Shown in pieces: positions 8,487-16,898 of a DNA stretch of 22,500 nt. Position 1 is the stretch's first letter, and the number at the start of each line of letters is the position of its first letter. The stretch comes from Trichomonas tenax (Eukaryota > Parabasalia > Trichomonadida > Trichomonadidae). The position numbers and the translations under genes were made by a program. A model generated the notes under the pieces. It searched no databases. It saw nothing but the letters and a program-made list of their open reading frames with translations, and was not told the origin of the DNA. The DNA is taken from contig JALKBU010000854.1 of assembly GCA_023091735.1 (NCBI GenBank), positions 1-22,500 of the forward strand. Direction: 5' to 3'.

Positions 8487-8577
8487 CCTATTTGTCAATA
8501 TTTTACACGAAGAATGCATATATGGCACAGAAATATTAGATTCCATACATGCTTCGTGCATAATATTGACAAGTAGG
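8487..8577. repeat. Element B hairpin 7
   Basis: 26-bp arms 8487-8512 and 8552-8577 (CCTA-TTGTCAATATT...CACGAAG), about three mismatches, 39-nt loop. Confidence 0.8.
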
Positions 8578-8606
8578 CGAGCTTTGTAACAATCGACTTT
8601 TATGTT

Positions 8607-8707
8607 GCTTTTTAGCTCAAAACATAGTACAGCTCCATCATATGGGGCTGATCCATGATAGGCTTGCTTCACATAATGGAACTGTGCTATGATTTGAGCT
8701 AAAATGC
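8607..8707. repeat. Element B hairpin 8
   Basis: 32-bp arms 8607-8638 and 8676-8707 (GC-TTTTAGCTCAAA...), about four mismatches, 37-nt loop. Confidence 0.8.
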
Positions 8708-8744
8708 CAAACAAAATTGTGGATAATTTGGGAATCTGGACTTT

Positions 8745-8830
8745 TTCAAAATATTAGGATATACTGATGCTGCATTGACTCCTTATTTACTAATAGTGGA
8801 TGTAGAATCAGTATTTCCAAATAATTTCAA
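8745..8830. repeat. Element B hairpin 9
   Basis: 15-bp core arms 8761-8775 and 8800-8814 (ATACTGAT-CT-CAT), two mismatches. Imperfect pairing continues outward through an AAATAT/AAATAATTT-type flank. Confidence 0.6.
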
Positions 8831-8912
8831 TTTCTACTCTTTTTTCAAATAAATGCGAAAGGTATGTACTGCTCAACTATGTGGGATTACCTATTTGTAG
8901 GCATTAGCTGAA

Positions 8913-9113
8913 ATCAATTTGCGAGCAAATAATTGACACATAAATTATTTACATGGTATTTTCGCGTGTTTACATGACAAAAGGTATCACTTTTCATGAC
9001 ACTTTTTGGGGCAAGATTTCCCTACGCTACAAGATTTACCGTCACAATGTCTGTGGATAATTCCTCGATCTTATAATTCGATATATGTGTCAATTATTTG
9101 CTTGCAAATTGAT
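8913..9113. repeat. 30-bp inverted repeat spanning the right end of element B
   Basis: Arms 8913-8942 and 9084-9113 (ATCAATTTGC-AGCAAATAA...) with one mismatch and a 141-bp spacer. The spacer contains element B's right terminus, so this pair must predate or postdate the element's own ends. Confidence 0.8.
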
Positions 9114-9121
9114 ATAGAAGG

Positions 9122-9201
9122 TTAAATCTCAGCAGTGTTTTATTTAACCTTCTATATATGTTGAGATATAGAAGGTTAAATAAAACACTGCTGAGATTTA
9201 A
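9122..9201. repeat. Perfect 36-bp hairpin with 8-nt loop
   Basis: Arms 9122-9157 and 9166-9201 are perfectly complementary (TTAAATCTCAGCAGTG...). The word ATATAGAAGGTTAAAT also occurs directly just upstream at about 9112-9127. With its tiny loop and no mismatch this is the strongest cruciform candidate in the window. Confidence 0.9.
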
Positions 9202-9811
9202 AGTATATAATAGAAAATCTTAATAAAGTAAAATGCGTTGTAGAGGGTAGTTAAAAAATTAATTTTTTCAATATTAGTAAAAGTGCCAAATATCTGTTAT
9301 TCGAAAAGTGACACGAACAAATATTACAATAAAATTAGCTGCAAAGTGATGTAAACAAAATTTACCAATAAATTTGTAACAGTTTAAAAAGTGACATTGC
9401 AGAATAATTTATAAAATCATGAAAGAATTTGTCAAGTAATACTAAATAACATATAATCAAAAAGACAAAAAGTGCCAAAATATTATTCGTCATTATTTTA
9501 AGCATATAGGCTTTCAAAAACATTATGGCAATTTTTGGAGTGAAGGATATATTTTATGCTAAATACACGTTCTCTATTACAACTCCAAAATGGCGATAAC
9601 ACCTTAAAATTTGTGTGCAAACTACATTTTTTAATCTAGGTACTTCTCTCAATTCTTTCAAGGGGGCTCCCTCAATATTGTGAGGAATACGCCCGTAGAT
9701 TACAAAATGTAGTTTATCTTATTTTATTCAGATATCAAAATATCGAAATTAAAGAAAAAAAAAACATATTTCAAGTTCAATTTATTGAGAGAAAAAAAAA
9801 ATATTGATATA
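9202..9811. other. Region upstream of the kinase: AAAAGTG(A/C)CA cluster and two hairpins
   Basis: AAAAGTG(A/C)CA occurs four times in the same direction (9279-9288, 9304-9313, 9387-9396, 9468-9477). Two adjacent hairpins follow: 9523-9541 with 9582-9599, and 9619-9637 with 9697-9715 (AAACTACATTTTKTAATCT, one mismatch). No gene seen. A possible Inr (TTCAATTTATT, A near 9779) lies about 33 nt ahead of the kinase ATG. Confidence 0.55.
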
Positions 9812-10765
9812 ATGAGTATCCAAACTGAGTCGCAGTTTTTAGAATCTATAGGTGTAATGTATCAAGACTTAATCACGCATTTGTCGCGCGGCGTTATATA
9901 CCAAGTATATTCACCAAACTACAAAATGTCCTTCGCTGTCAAAAAAATTCCTGATGAAATGCTGAAAGAATCGGAAATACAGTGCCTGGAAGCGATTGAT
10001 GATCCGAATATCGTCAGTTTATACCAAATATACAAGTTTCAGGGTTTCAGTTACTTAATGATGGAATATTGTCCGAAAGATTTGGACACTCTCGTGAAGG
10101 AAAATAGAAGTCTCAAAGAAGACGAGATACAACAGCTCCTTTTCTATGTCGTGAGATCCGTTAAAGCGTGCCACGACAACGGAATCGCGCACTGTGATAT
10201 CAAACCATCGAATTTTTTGATTGATCGATACAACAGAGTGAAAATCAACGATTTTAGCAAGTCCTTCATCTATGGGGAACATCCAGTTGCCGTCAATCGC
10301 GGCGGAACAAAATCATTTCAAGCGCCTGAAGTTTTTTCTCAGGAGGAATATAACCCTTTGAAGGCGGATATATGGTCCCTGGGAGTAACGATGTATTATG
10401 TTGCGACAAGCACATATCCATTCCAAGCAGATGATCCTTACACGATGCAACAAAAAATACAGAGCGGTATTTACAATGAAAACAAGATCCCCGACATTGA
10501 GCTCCGCGCGGTGATAAAGAAATGCCTCGACATAGATCCAAATAATAGACCAGATCCACTTGAATTATTACAGATGCCTTATTTCATTAATGTTATCACG
10601 AAGTCGACTGATAGGGTCGGCTTGAATAGTCCAAATACGAAGAGCCATAACTTGATTGTAAAACCAAAGGTACAAAAGAATAAGGTTAATATTAGTTTAG
10701 CTAATCAAGCGGCGCTGTTGAACTTTAAGGCCAACAAGATACATATCAACTGTCATACGAAGTAA
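9812..10765 (+). CDS. Ser/Thr protein kinase, CAMK-like, 317 aa
   Basis: A small cytosolic kinase consisting of a catalytic domain (about residues 18-268) and a short basic tail. Visible residues are the VAIK-type lysine K44 in FAVKKI, the helix-C glutamate E55, the catalytic aspartate D129 and N134 in HCDIKPSNF, the metal-binding D147, APE at 171-173 and DIWSLGV at 186-192. Two deviations stand out: HRD is HCD (Arg to Cys) and DFG is DFS (Gly to Ser). The glycine-rich loop is degenerate (LSRGVIYQVY). All residues needed for phosphotransfer remain, so it is probably active, but a Cys in HCD means activation does not rely on the usual Arg-phosphosite contact. ATG 9812 is chosen because the frame's only upstream start is a TTG. 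The substrate is unknown; the DIKPSN loop fits Ser/Thr specificity. Confidence 0.85.
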   Translation: MSIQTESQFLESIGVMYQDLITHLSRGVIYQVYSPNYKMSFAVKKIPDEMLKESEIQCLEAIDDPNIVSLYQIYKFQGFSYLMMEYCPKDLDTLVKENRSLKEDEIQQLLFYVVRSVKACHDNGIAHCDIKPSNFLIDRYNRVKINDFSKSFIYGEHPVAVNRGGTKSFQAPEVFSQEEYNPLKADIWSLGVTMYYVATSTYPFQADDPYTMQQKIQSGIYNENKIPDIELRAVIKKCLDIDPNNRPDPLELLQMPYFINVITKSTDRVGLNSPNTKSHNLIVKPKVQKNKVNISLANQAALLNFKANKIHINCHTK

Positions 10766-10989
10766 TCCATGAATTTATTTATTTTGTTATTTTATTATTT
10801 GCACATTTCATCATTCCTTGTGTAATAAATGTACTTGATTTAGAATAGACAACAAAATGCAATCACTAATTTTAATTAATAATATTTTATATAAATTCAA
10901 AATTTTAATTTAACATTTTATGAAAAGAAACAGCTTCAAAAATGATGTTTTATGATATAAAAATATATTTTTCAGTACATAAATAATGA
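10766..10989. other. Convergent intergenic region
   Basis: AT-rich 3' sequence between the kinase (+) and the BspA-like pseudogene (-), with an AATAAA-like word near 10824. Nothing else seen. Confidence 0.5.
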
Positions 10990-12588
10990 TTAAATGTGTT
11001 TCTGAAATAGATATGGAAACAGAAAAATAGAAGAATCCCTAAAACGTCGAAATCTCCTAACGATTGTCTTAACAATATCAGGAGGTACACATCTGAGAGC
11101 GGTTGACTTGATTCCGGATTGAATAAGTTTCTGGCATGTAGAACTTTTCGTTACGTCAAAACAAAATGAAACAAAAACATATTCAATAGATGGACAGTTA
11201 TAGAATGCATTTGAGCCGACGGTGTTGAGTTGGTGAACGTGGATGTACCGAAGATTAGTGCATATTGAGAATGCAGATGAATAAATGTTTTTGACTTTAC
11301 GTGTGAAGTTGACTTCCTCCAAATATTCCGAATCATAAAATGAATATGGGCCAATATTAATACAGTCAACTGTGATTCATTTTGTTGAACTGTTTGAAAA
11401 ATACTTAATCACAGTGCTGCTGATGAGATTGATCAAGAAGATGTCTGTGAAGTTCATATTAGGAGCTGTTGTAAGATTGATTGATCGTATTTGTTTAAGA
11501 ATGCTATATGGGAGAGATGAAATGTTCGAAATGAACATGTTTACGATTTGAACTTGATTAGAAAAAGAATTATTTGATATTGTACCAACATTTGTCATAA
11601 TCAAGTTTGATATGTTTTTTGATGAAAATGCACTATTGCCAATATTGTTGACATTTGAGAGTACAACACTAGAAAGATTGTAACAATTTGAAAATGCACT
11701 ATTGCCAATATTGTTGACATTTGAGAGTACAACACTATAAAGATTGCCACAATTTGAAAATGCATATTCGCCGATCTCGTACGGTTGTGATGTATTCAAT
11801 AGGACTGTTTCAATAGATGTGCGATAAAATGAATAATTTCCGATAGAAATGAGAGATTCAGGGAATGTAAAATGTTTCAAATATGAGTTTTCATAAAAAC
11901 AATAATCGGCAATATTTTCAACACCTTCCAGCAATGTGTATGTTTCTGCAATGTAGAGAGGGAAAAAGGCAGTTTTGTTGTCGATGCTGTATATAATACA
12001 ATCAACTATGTGAAAATTGTTGTTTTCGGGATCAATATTGATGTCAATTGGAATTTTCCCTGGATGAGTTAATAGAGTAACATTCTTCGGAATGAAGAGT
12101 GTTGAGATACTTGTATACATAAATGGAAATTCGATGCTTTGAAGATTGGAAACTTTCGATATATTGAATTCACTGAGTTTTCTGCAAGAATAAAAGGCAT
12201 ATCTCTCAATATGTAAAACTGTTGATGGCAAATCAACACGAACAAGATTAGAATTAAATGAAAATGCATTTTCACAAATAGTTTTAATGTTAGGAGGGAA
12301 AATGATCGTTGTTATATTGCAATATCAGAAAACAGAAATATTGATTGATTTCAATAATGAACATGAAGACATGTTGACTGAACTGAGTTTGCTGCAAAAT
12401 TCAAAAGCAGAATAACCAATCAGTTCCAATTTCGAATTTTCTCCAAAAGATAAATCTGTAAGATTATTTTTATTGGAAAAGCATTTTTCGGAAATCTCTT
12501 CAACATCACTATCGACTGTATAACTTCCATAGACATTTTCTACATCTCTGGAAGTTAATCTATTTTGGAGAAGGAAAAGAGAGAACAT
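10990..12588 (-). pseudogene. BspA-like leucine-rich repeat protein, two in-frame TGA codons
   Basis: From ATG 12588 to TAA 10990 a single frame encodes about 530 residues of TpLRR/BspA-type repeats (recurring IG--AF--C--L patterns, e.g. NNIGNSAFSNCYNLSSVVLS). The frame is interrupted only by TGA at 12325-12327 and TGA at 11377-11379. Repeat sequence continues in register through both, so these are point nonsense mutations, not gene ends. TGA is a normal stop elsewhere in the window (15910, 19281), so recoding is unlikely. Two adjacent 22-residue repeats are almost identical in DNA (66-bp period, 11624 onward), indicating recent repeat duplication. BspA-like proteins form a very large, partly surface-exposed trichomonad family linked to adherence. 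I see no signal peptide and no clear C-terminal membrane helix. Confidence 0.75.
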
Positions 12589-12604
12589 TATTTAAAAAGT
12601 GACA
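12589..12604 (-). promoter_or_regulatory. Inr-type promoter of the BspA-like gene
   Basis: On the gene strand TGTCACTTTTTAAATA runs directly into the ATG. TCACTT fits the trichomonad initiator consensus TCA(+1)Y(T/A), with the A at 12600 and a 12-nt leader. Its core TGTCACTTTT is the reverse complement of the AAAAGTGACA word at the ends of elements A and B. Confidence 0.55.
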
Positions 12605-13304
12605 AAATTATTCATACAAAAATCAAATCACTTGAAAAATAACAATGATCAAAACCACTGCAGAGAAGTATAATGGAAATCGAGAGTTAACACTGTGATT
12701 TCATTTTTAAGAGATATTCATAAGTAAATCATCAGTTTTCTTGAGTTTTTCGATTCATTCATCAGAGATTTTGAATTTGATTTTCTCAGCAGAAACGAGA
12801 ATCCACTGAATTATAATCCATGTTATTAATGAATGAGAGCTTTGTTTTAAAGAGTGACTCTGATAAATTGATTTTCATTTCATTTCGTTTTGAAATAAAT
12901 AATAATGGTGTTATTTATTGTTTCTCTTTTAGCTGCTCAATACTCTCTTTGGTAAACCTGTAGGAAGTCTCCAGTAAATTCTTGTCCATCATTTTGAGTT
13001 CTATGTTTGCTGTCAGAGTTCAGAGATAAAAAGTAATTTTAATTATCGTTATCAAGGTTAATTTATTTTGATATCAGCATTTGTACAACGAATCACAGCC
13101 GTTATCTGATTCCATTAACTTCAGATCCATTATATCTTCATTCTGCAGAAGTTCCAACCTTGCAATAAACATTTATCTAATTCAAATTATAATATTTGCT
13201 TTGAAAGCAGATTTATTAGAAAATATAAAATTGCTGCTTATGAATGTACAAATCTGTGATGTACATAAAGAGATTTTCGATGACACTTTTTTTATTTTCG
13301 ATTT
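12605..13304. other. Intergenic with possible decayed coding sequence
   Basis: Between the divergent BspA-like and ankyrin pseudogenes. On the minus strand a short ATG frame at 12915-12992 reads MMDKNLLETSYRFTKES and onward (25 aa) in a coding-like style, and further stop-broken coding-like stretches follow toward 12,680. They may be remnants of one gene; no family recognised. A plus-strand open frame at 13081-13338 has no credible domain. Confidence 0.3.
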
Positions 13305-14580
13305 TTGCAAATTTGTGATTATCACGAACCATACTTAACTGAATTCGATGAATATATTCATATCGATAAACGTATTTTTGGTATGGGAAAAGGTGAATGC
13401 GAAGGAATTGTGGAACACATTTTTGATTTTTATGAAAGAAAGCAATATAGTGCTTTAAGATATTATACATTAATTTTTATTGTTGCAGAAAGCAAACATA
13501 AGGAACTTCATGAATATTGGAATCTTTTCAAATTAATTCATGAACATTTCAATTTAAAACCATTCCTTTACAATCTCAGACCGACAATTCGTGTTCTATT
13601 TGCAAAAGAATACAATATCGATAATATTCCGAGCAATGACATATTCGGATTACTAAAAAATCATCAAAATAAAACATTCGATGAAATCTTAAATGTTTTC
13701 GATCCAGACACAATATTACATTGTATTCTTCACGGTAATGTCTCGAAATTCATATAGCTCGTTAACCAAAGTAGTATCGACCTTAATCTTAAGCTGGAAG
13801 ATAATTCTCTCATTGAATGGTGTTGCATTTATGGTTCCATTGATTGTTTTAATTTCTTAAGGCGTAACAATATAAATATCAACGATCTATGCTCGATTTA
13901 TAGCATAAGAGGCAATAACTCACAAATCATTACTGAATGCTTTAATAATTTCGAACCAAACTTTATTACGATGATTGAAGCACTCCGAAGTTATAATTTA
14001 GATTTAGTAATACTGCTTCATAAACAATATAGTATCGAAATTCATCTTGATGATGTAATAACATTTAGCAATCTGCCTACATTCCTTTACTTATTCTCTC
14101 ATTCTTTAGACAAAGTGGATTGTTTTCTGCACGCAAGCGTCATTTTTGGAATCCCAAAACTCATAAATACAATCATTTCTCTTGGTGCACACCTCTAAAC
14201 AAAAGATTATAAAAAAAAGTCCATTGATATTCTCTATCAATATCAATTACACAGAAACTGCTTTAGAACTCATTAACTTGGGTGCTAATATCGAATATGT
14301 TGATGTTTCTGGTAAAACGCCATTGATGGCTGCTGCAGAATCGAATAACAAAATAATTGCGAGAAATTTAATTGAAAACAATGCTAAAATCGAAGCCAAA
14401 GATGACTATGGCTATACAACATTGATGTATGCTATGATAAAAGGGAATTTAGATGTGATTTCATTACTTATCGATTATGGAGCAAATATGGATTCAAAAA
14501 ATGAAAATGGAGAAAATTCTTTATATCTTGCAATTGGAAATCAAAATGTGTATCAAATACTTAAGCGTAAAAAGAAATAG
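13305..14580 (+). pseudogene. DUF3447/ankyrin-repeat protein, multiply disrupted
   Basis: Frame 3 reads a DUF3447-type helical N-terminal domain (ICDYHEPYLTEFDEYI..., then a repeat with SLIEWCCIYGSIDCFNFLR), followed by ankyrin repeats (ELINLGANIEYVDVSGKTPL, later LLIDYGANMDSKNENG). Lesions are TAG at 13755-13757, TAA at 14196-14198, and a +1 frameshift in or next to the A8 run at about 14210-14217, after which the homology continues in frame 1 to TAG 14578. The apparent start is TTG at 13305 where an ATG might have been, so the start may be lost too. About three ankyrin repeats remain, fewer than in typical trichomonad family members. Such proteins number in the hundreds in T. vaginalis and their functions are largely unknown. 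Confidence 0.75.
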
Positions 14581-14724
14581 AGAATATTTTTTATCAATAT
14601 ATCAAAATATTTAGTCATAGATTGAACTTTTGGCGAAATATATATTGCAAAAAGTGAATCCATATATGCATAGATCTCTATTCTATTAATAAAAACAAAA
14701 CTTAAATTAATAAACGTCCATTTC

Positions 14725-15912
14725 ATGTCGCTCGCTTTAGAAACGCGAAGTGAATTATTAATCCACGATTTGTCATTAAATGTGAAATCAGAAACGTCTT
14801 CTTCAGGATACGAGAATATGAAAGAGATCAAAGAAATCAAGAAATCAAATTTTCAATTAAAAAAAGAAAAAGAGAACTATAATAGAAACATAGAAACATT
14901 AAAAGATGATATTATATGTGCTAAAAATGCTAAAAACGTAGCAAATGCAAACTATAATCGCGTAATGCGCAAGTTATGTGAAATTCTTGGCACACAAATG
15001 AATCAAGATGAAGTTATTGAGCAAATCTCATTACTCAACAGGAAAGTTAACAATTTGCGCAGTGAATGCCAAGATTTGCAGATAAAAGTTTTATCTGAAC
15101 GAAAAATGCTCGAAAATGATCTCAAAAGTTCACAGCAGCTCGCAAGCAACTACAAAAATGACATTTTAGATCTCAATTCAGTCGCAAACAAAACTGTTGA
15201 TAAAGCTAAAAAAATTATTCAAGAAACATCGCAAATTAAGACAAACATCAAGAACAAAGAGACAGAGTACAATAAGCTGCTCTCAGAATTGAATAGAGTC
15301 ACAAAAAATCATTCAAATCCAAAATCAATCGAAGAACTCCTTAAAATGAAGTCTAAAGAGTTAGATCCATATATCGTTAAGACTGCAAAGAGACTTAACA
15401 CAAAAATTGCTGATCCAAAATCAATTTTTGGGTTACAAAATTCAATTATCACTAAATTTCAGTCTATAAAGGATTCATTGCAAAAAGCAAATGTAGATCA
15501 ACTCAACGAACAAGTTGAATTAATTAAAACAATCTTAGAACAGAAGAACACAGATTTGCAACGAGTAAATGAACAATATTCTTCCAAATTACAACAAATT
15601 AAAGAATTAGATCATAAAACGGCTAGAAATCAATGCAGCAATGCAATAGCATACAAAACTGCTAAACAACACAGAATTGAAAAAATGCGACTTTCTTTAA
15701 AGACAGCAATACAGATTTCTCAGAAAGAATGGATCGCTCCAAAGCGTCATAGCGATATTTGTCAGTTAACAGTTCACTTAGCGCATACATTAAGAGATGA
15801 ATTATTGATGTTAGAAAACAACAAAGTAGACAATTCCTATATGTTTAGATCCCTTGAGAAGAAGATCAAACACGTTGAAAAGCAGAATTTCCACATTATT
15901 AATATCTTTTGA
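14725..15912 (+). CDS. Coiled-coil protein, 395 aa, hypothetical
   Basis: I recognise no named family. After a short N-terminal segment (about 1-28) nearly the whole chain to residue 310 is Lys/Glu/Asn/Gln-rich with heptad-like spacing of Leu/Ile, for example KKSNFQLKKEKENYNRNIET, as expected of a long coiled coil with a few breaks near Pro residues (NHSNPKS, IADPKS). A more globular C-terminal part follows (DICQLTVHLAHTLRDELLML). No signal peptide or membrane segment. The ATG at 14725 follows TCCATTTC, an Inr-like site leaving a leader of about 5 nt. The intact frame and the terminal TGA suggest a live gene. The next gene is also a helix-rich, probably cytoskeletal protein; a role in cytoskeleton or trafficking is only inference. 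Confidence 0.75.
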   Translation: MSLALETRSELLIHDLSLNVKSETSSSGYENMKEIKEIKKSNFQLKKEKENYNRNIETLKDDIICAKNAKNVANANYNRVMRKLCEILGTQMNQDEVIEQISLLNRKVNNLRSECQDLQIKVLSERKMLENDLKSSQQLASNYKNDILDLNSVANKTVDKAKKIIQETSQIKTNIKNKETEYNKLLSELNRVTKNHSNPKSIEELLKMKSKELDPYIVKTAKRLNTKIADPKSIFGLQNSIITKFQSIKDSLQKANVDQLNEQVELIKTILEQKNTDLQRVNEQYSSKLQQIKELDHKTARNQCSNAIAYKTAKQHRIEKMRLSLKTAIQISQKEWIAPKRHSDICQLTVHLAHTLRDELLMLENNKVDNSYMFRSLEKKIKHVEKQNFHIINIF

Positions 15913-16509
15913 ATTTTTTTTTTGTTTTTTGTTTTGTTATTTATTATCTAAATACTCACTGATATGTTAGTAAACTCTTTTGGCATTTTTACTGATACCA
16001 ATGTAAATATTTATCTTTCTTGACTAAATTGAATTGCGAATTTACAATAGATTCAACAAATTAATTTCAATGCGCCGAGCGCTATTACGAGGATATGAGA
16101 AAGAAGTCTGTCGATCTACCCTTAAGACTTCACGGACACTATTCAATTTTGAAGGAAAGTAGGTGGTTTGTGAACCATTTATTAGCATAGCAAACATAAA
16201 TAAAAACGTCTAAAGTGTAGTTTTGGATATAATAATGATCCATCTATAAAATGTATTGTCTCATTTTTCAGATCTTTGGATCTTTTAATAACTTCAGAAA
16301 AACACACTATAAGGTGTTCTGGGTGGATTTTAACCTTATTTTTTAAATGGCTGCACACGGTGCTATTCAAGAGATTCTGAAACAGCACATTTATGGTAAA
16401 AATTATCAAATATATACATGAAATATAGACTCTTGTTTCTAAACTAGATGTCGAGATATGAAAGATAGAAAAAATAAATCCTCCCCATGTCCACTGATAC
16501 AAGAACCCT
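15913..16509. other. Intergenic, no gene supported
   Basis: AT-rich with a slightly more balanced patch at about 16070-16170 (GCGCCGAGCGC and following). I could not fold that patch into a tRNA or a known RNA. A minus-strand open frame at 16182-16502 has no recognisable domain and an implausible composition. Confidence 0.4.
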
Positions 16510-16603
16510 ATTTTATCATCATTATGATATAATTTTAATCATTCATATTTTATCATCATTATGATATGGCATCATTCATTCTCATTTTAGCATCATTGTG
16601 ATA
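16510..16603. repeat. 37-bp tandem repeat, about 2.6 copies
   Basis: ATTTTATCATCATTATGATA starts at 16510 and 16547, and a variant (ATTTTAGCATCATTGTGATA) at 16584, an exact 37-bp period. Each copy carries the palindrome ATCAT-CATT-ATGAT. Confidence 0.85.
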
Positions 16604-16805
16604 GAAACCCCCATTATCAATTGCCAAAATAGAGAAGTGTCTTGAAATCGTTCAATGTTGTTAATGCTTTGGATGCACCCCCTGCATTAAATTAGAGAAT
16701 TTACAACGAAATTAACGATTCAAAAGAAATACCTTTAAAAATAGAATGTTCTTATCGAATTAAATATATTTTCAAATGCTAGATTTGTTTAACTTATCAA
16801 TTTTA

Positions 16806-16831
16806 AAACATGTAATTTAAATTACATGTTT
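16806..16831. promoter_or_regulatory. Perfect 26-bp palindrome upstream of the Sfi1-like gene
   Basis: AAACATGTAATTT followed by its exact reverse complement, with no loop, ending 67 bp before the ATG at 16899. It contains the ACATGTAA word seen in the VPS18 upstream region. It could be a dimeric protein-binding site or a cruciform. The gene's presumed Inr is ACCATTTA, 5 nt ahead of the ATG. Confidence 0.5.
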
Positions 16832-16898
16832 AAGAATAGAGGAAAATTTTGAAGCCAAACATGTTTTTATACGAAAATATGTCGATTAATACCATTTA

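Larger units (their letters stand above)
7668..9020. mobile_element. Element B: TIR-bounded array of nine quasi-periodic hairpins
   Basis: The left terminus at 7668-7704 (GAAATCCTGCCCCCAAAAGT, then GTCGTGAAAAGTGACAG) is matched in inverse at 8985-9020 (GAAATCTTGCCCCAAAAAGT, then GTCATGAAAAGTGATA). Inside lie nine separate stem-loops, listed individually, with centres near 7799, 7929, 8041, 8172, 8276, 8406, 8532, 8657 and 8788. Successive spacings are 130, 112, 131, 104, 130, 126, 125 and 131 bp. The stems are not copies of each other. No credible ORF spans the element. The terminal GTGTCATGAAAAGTGACA is shared with element A. Confidence 0.65.

Noticed and set aside
8009..8714. ORFs within element B
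   Set aside because: They cross several hairpins on both strands and have no recognisable protein features.
7668..9020. CRISPR-like array
   Set aside because: The spacing is regular but the hairpin stems differ in sequence; there are no identical repeats and no cas genes, and the host is a eukaryote.
10990..12588. TGA as a sense codon
   Set aside because: TGA ends two intact genes in the same window (15910 and 19281), so the BspA stops are better read as nonsense mutations.
13081..13338. Plus-strand ORF as N-terminus of the ankyrin gene
   Set aside because: It begins with TTG, is in another frame from the ankyrin pseudogene, and shows no DUF3447-like pattern that would justify a frameshift join.
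16060..16180. tRNA or structured RNA gene
   Set aside because: The patch is less AT-rich, but I could not form a cloverleaf or any recognised RNA fold by hand.
16182..16502. Minus-strand ORF of 106 codons
   Set aside because: Low-complexity, hydrophobic/Ser mix with no domain; overlaps nothing but looks like chance in AT-rich DNA.
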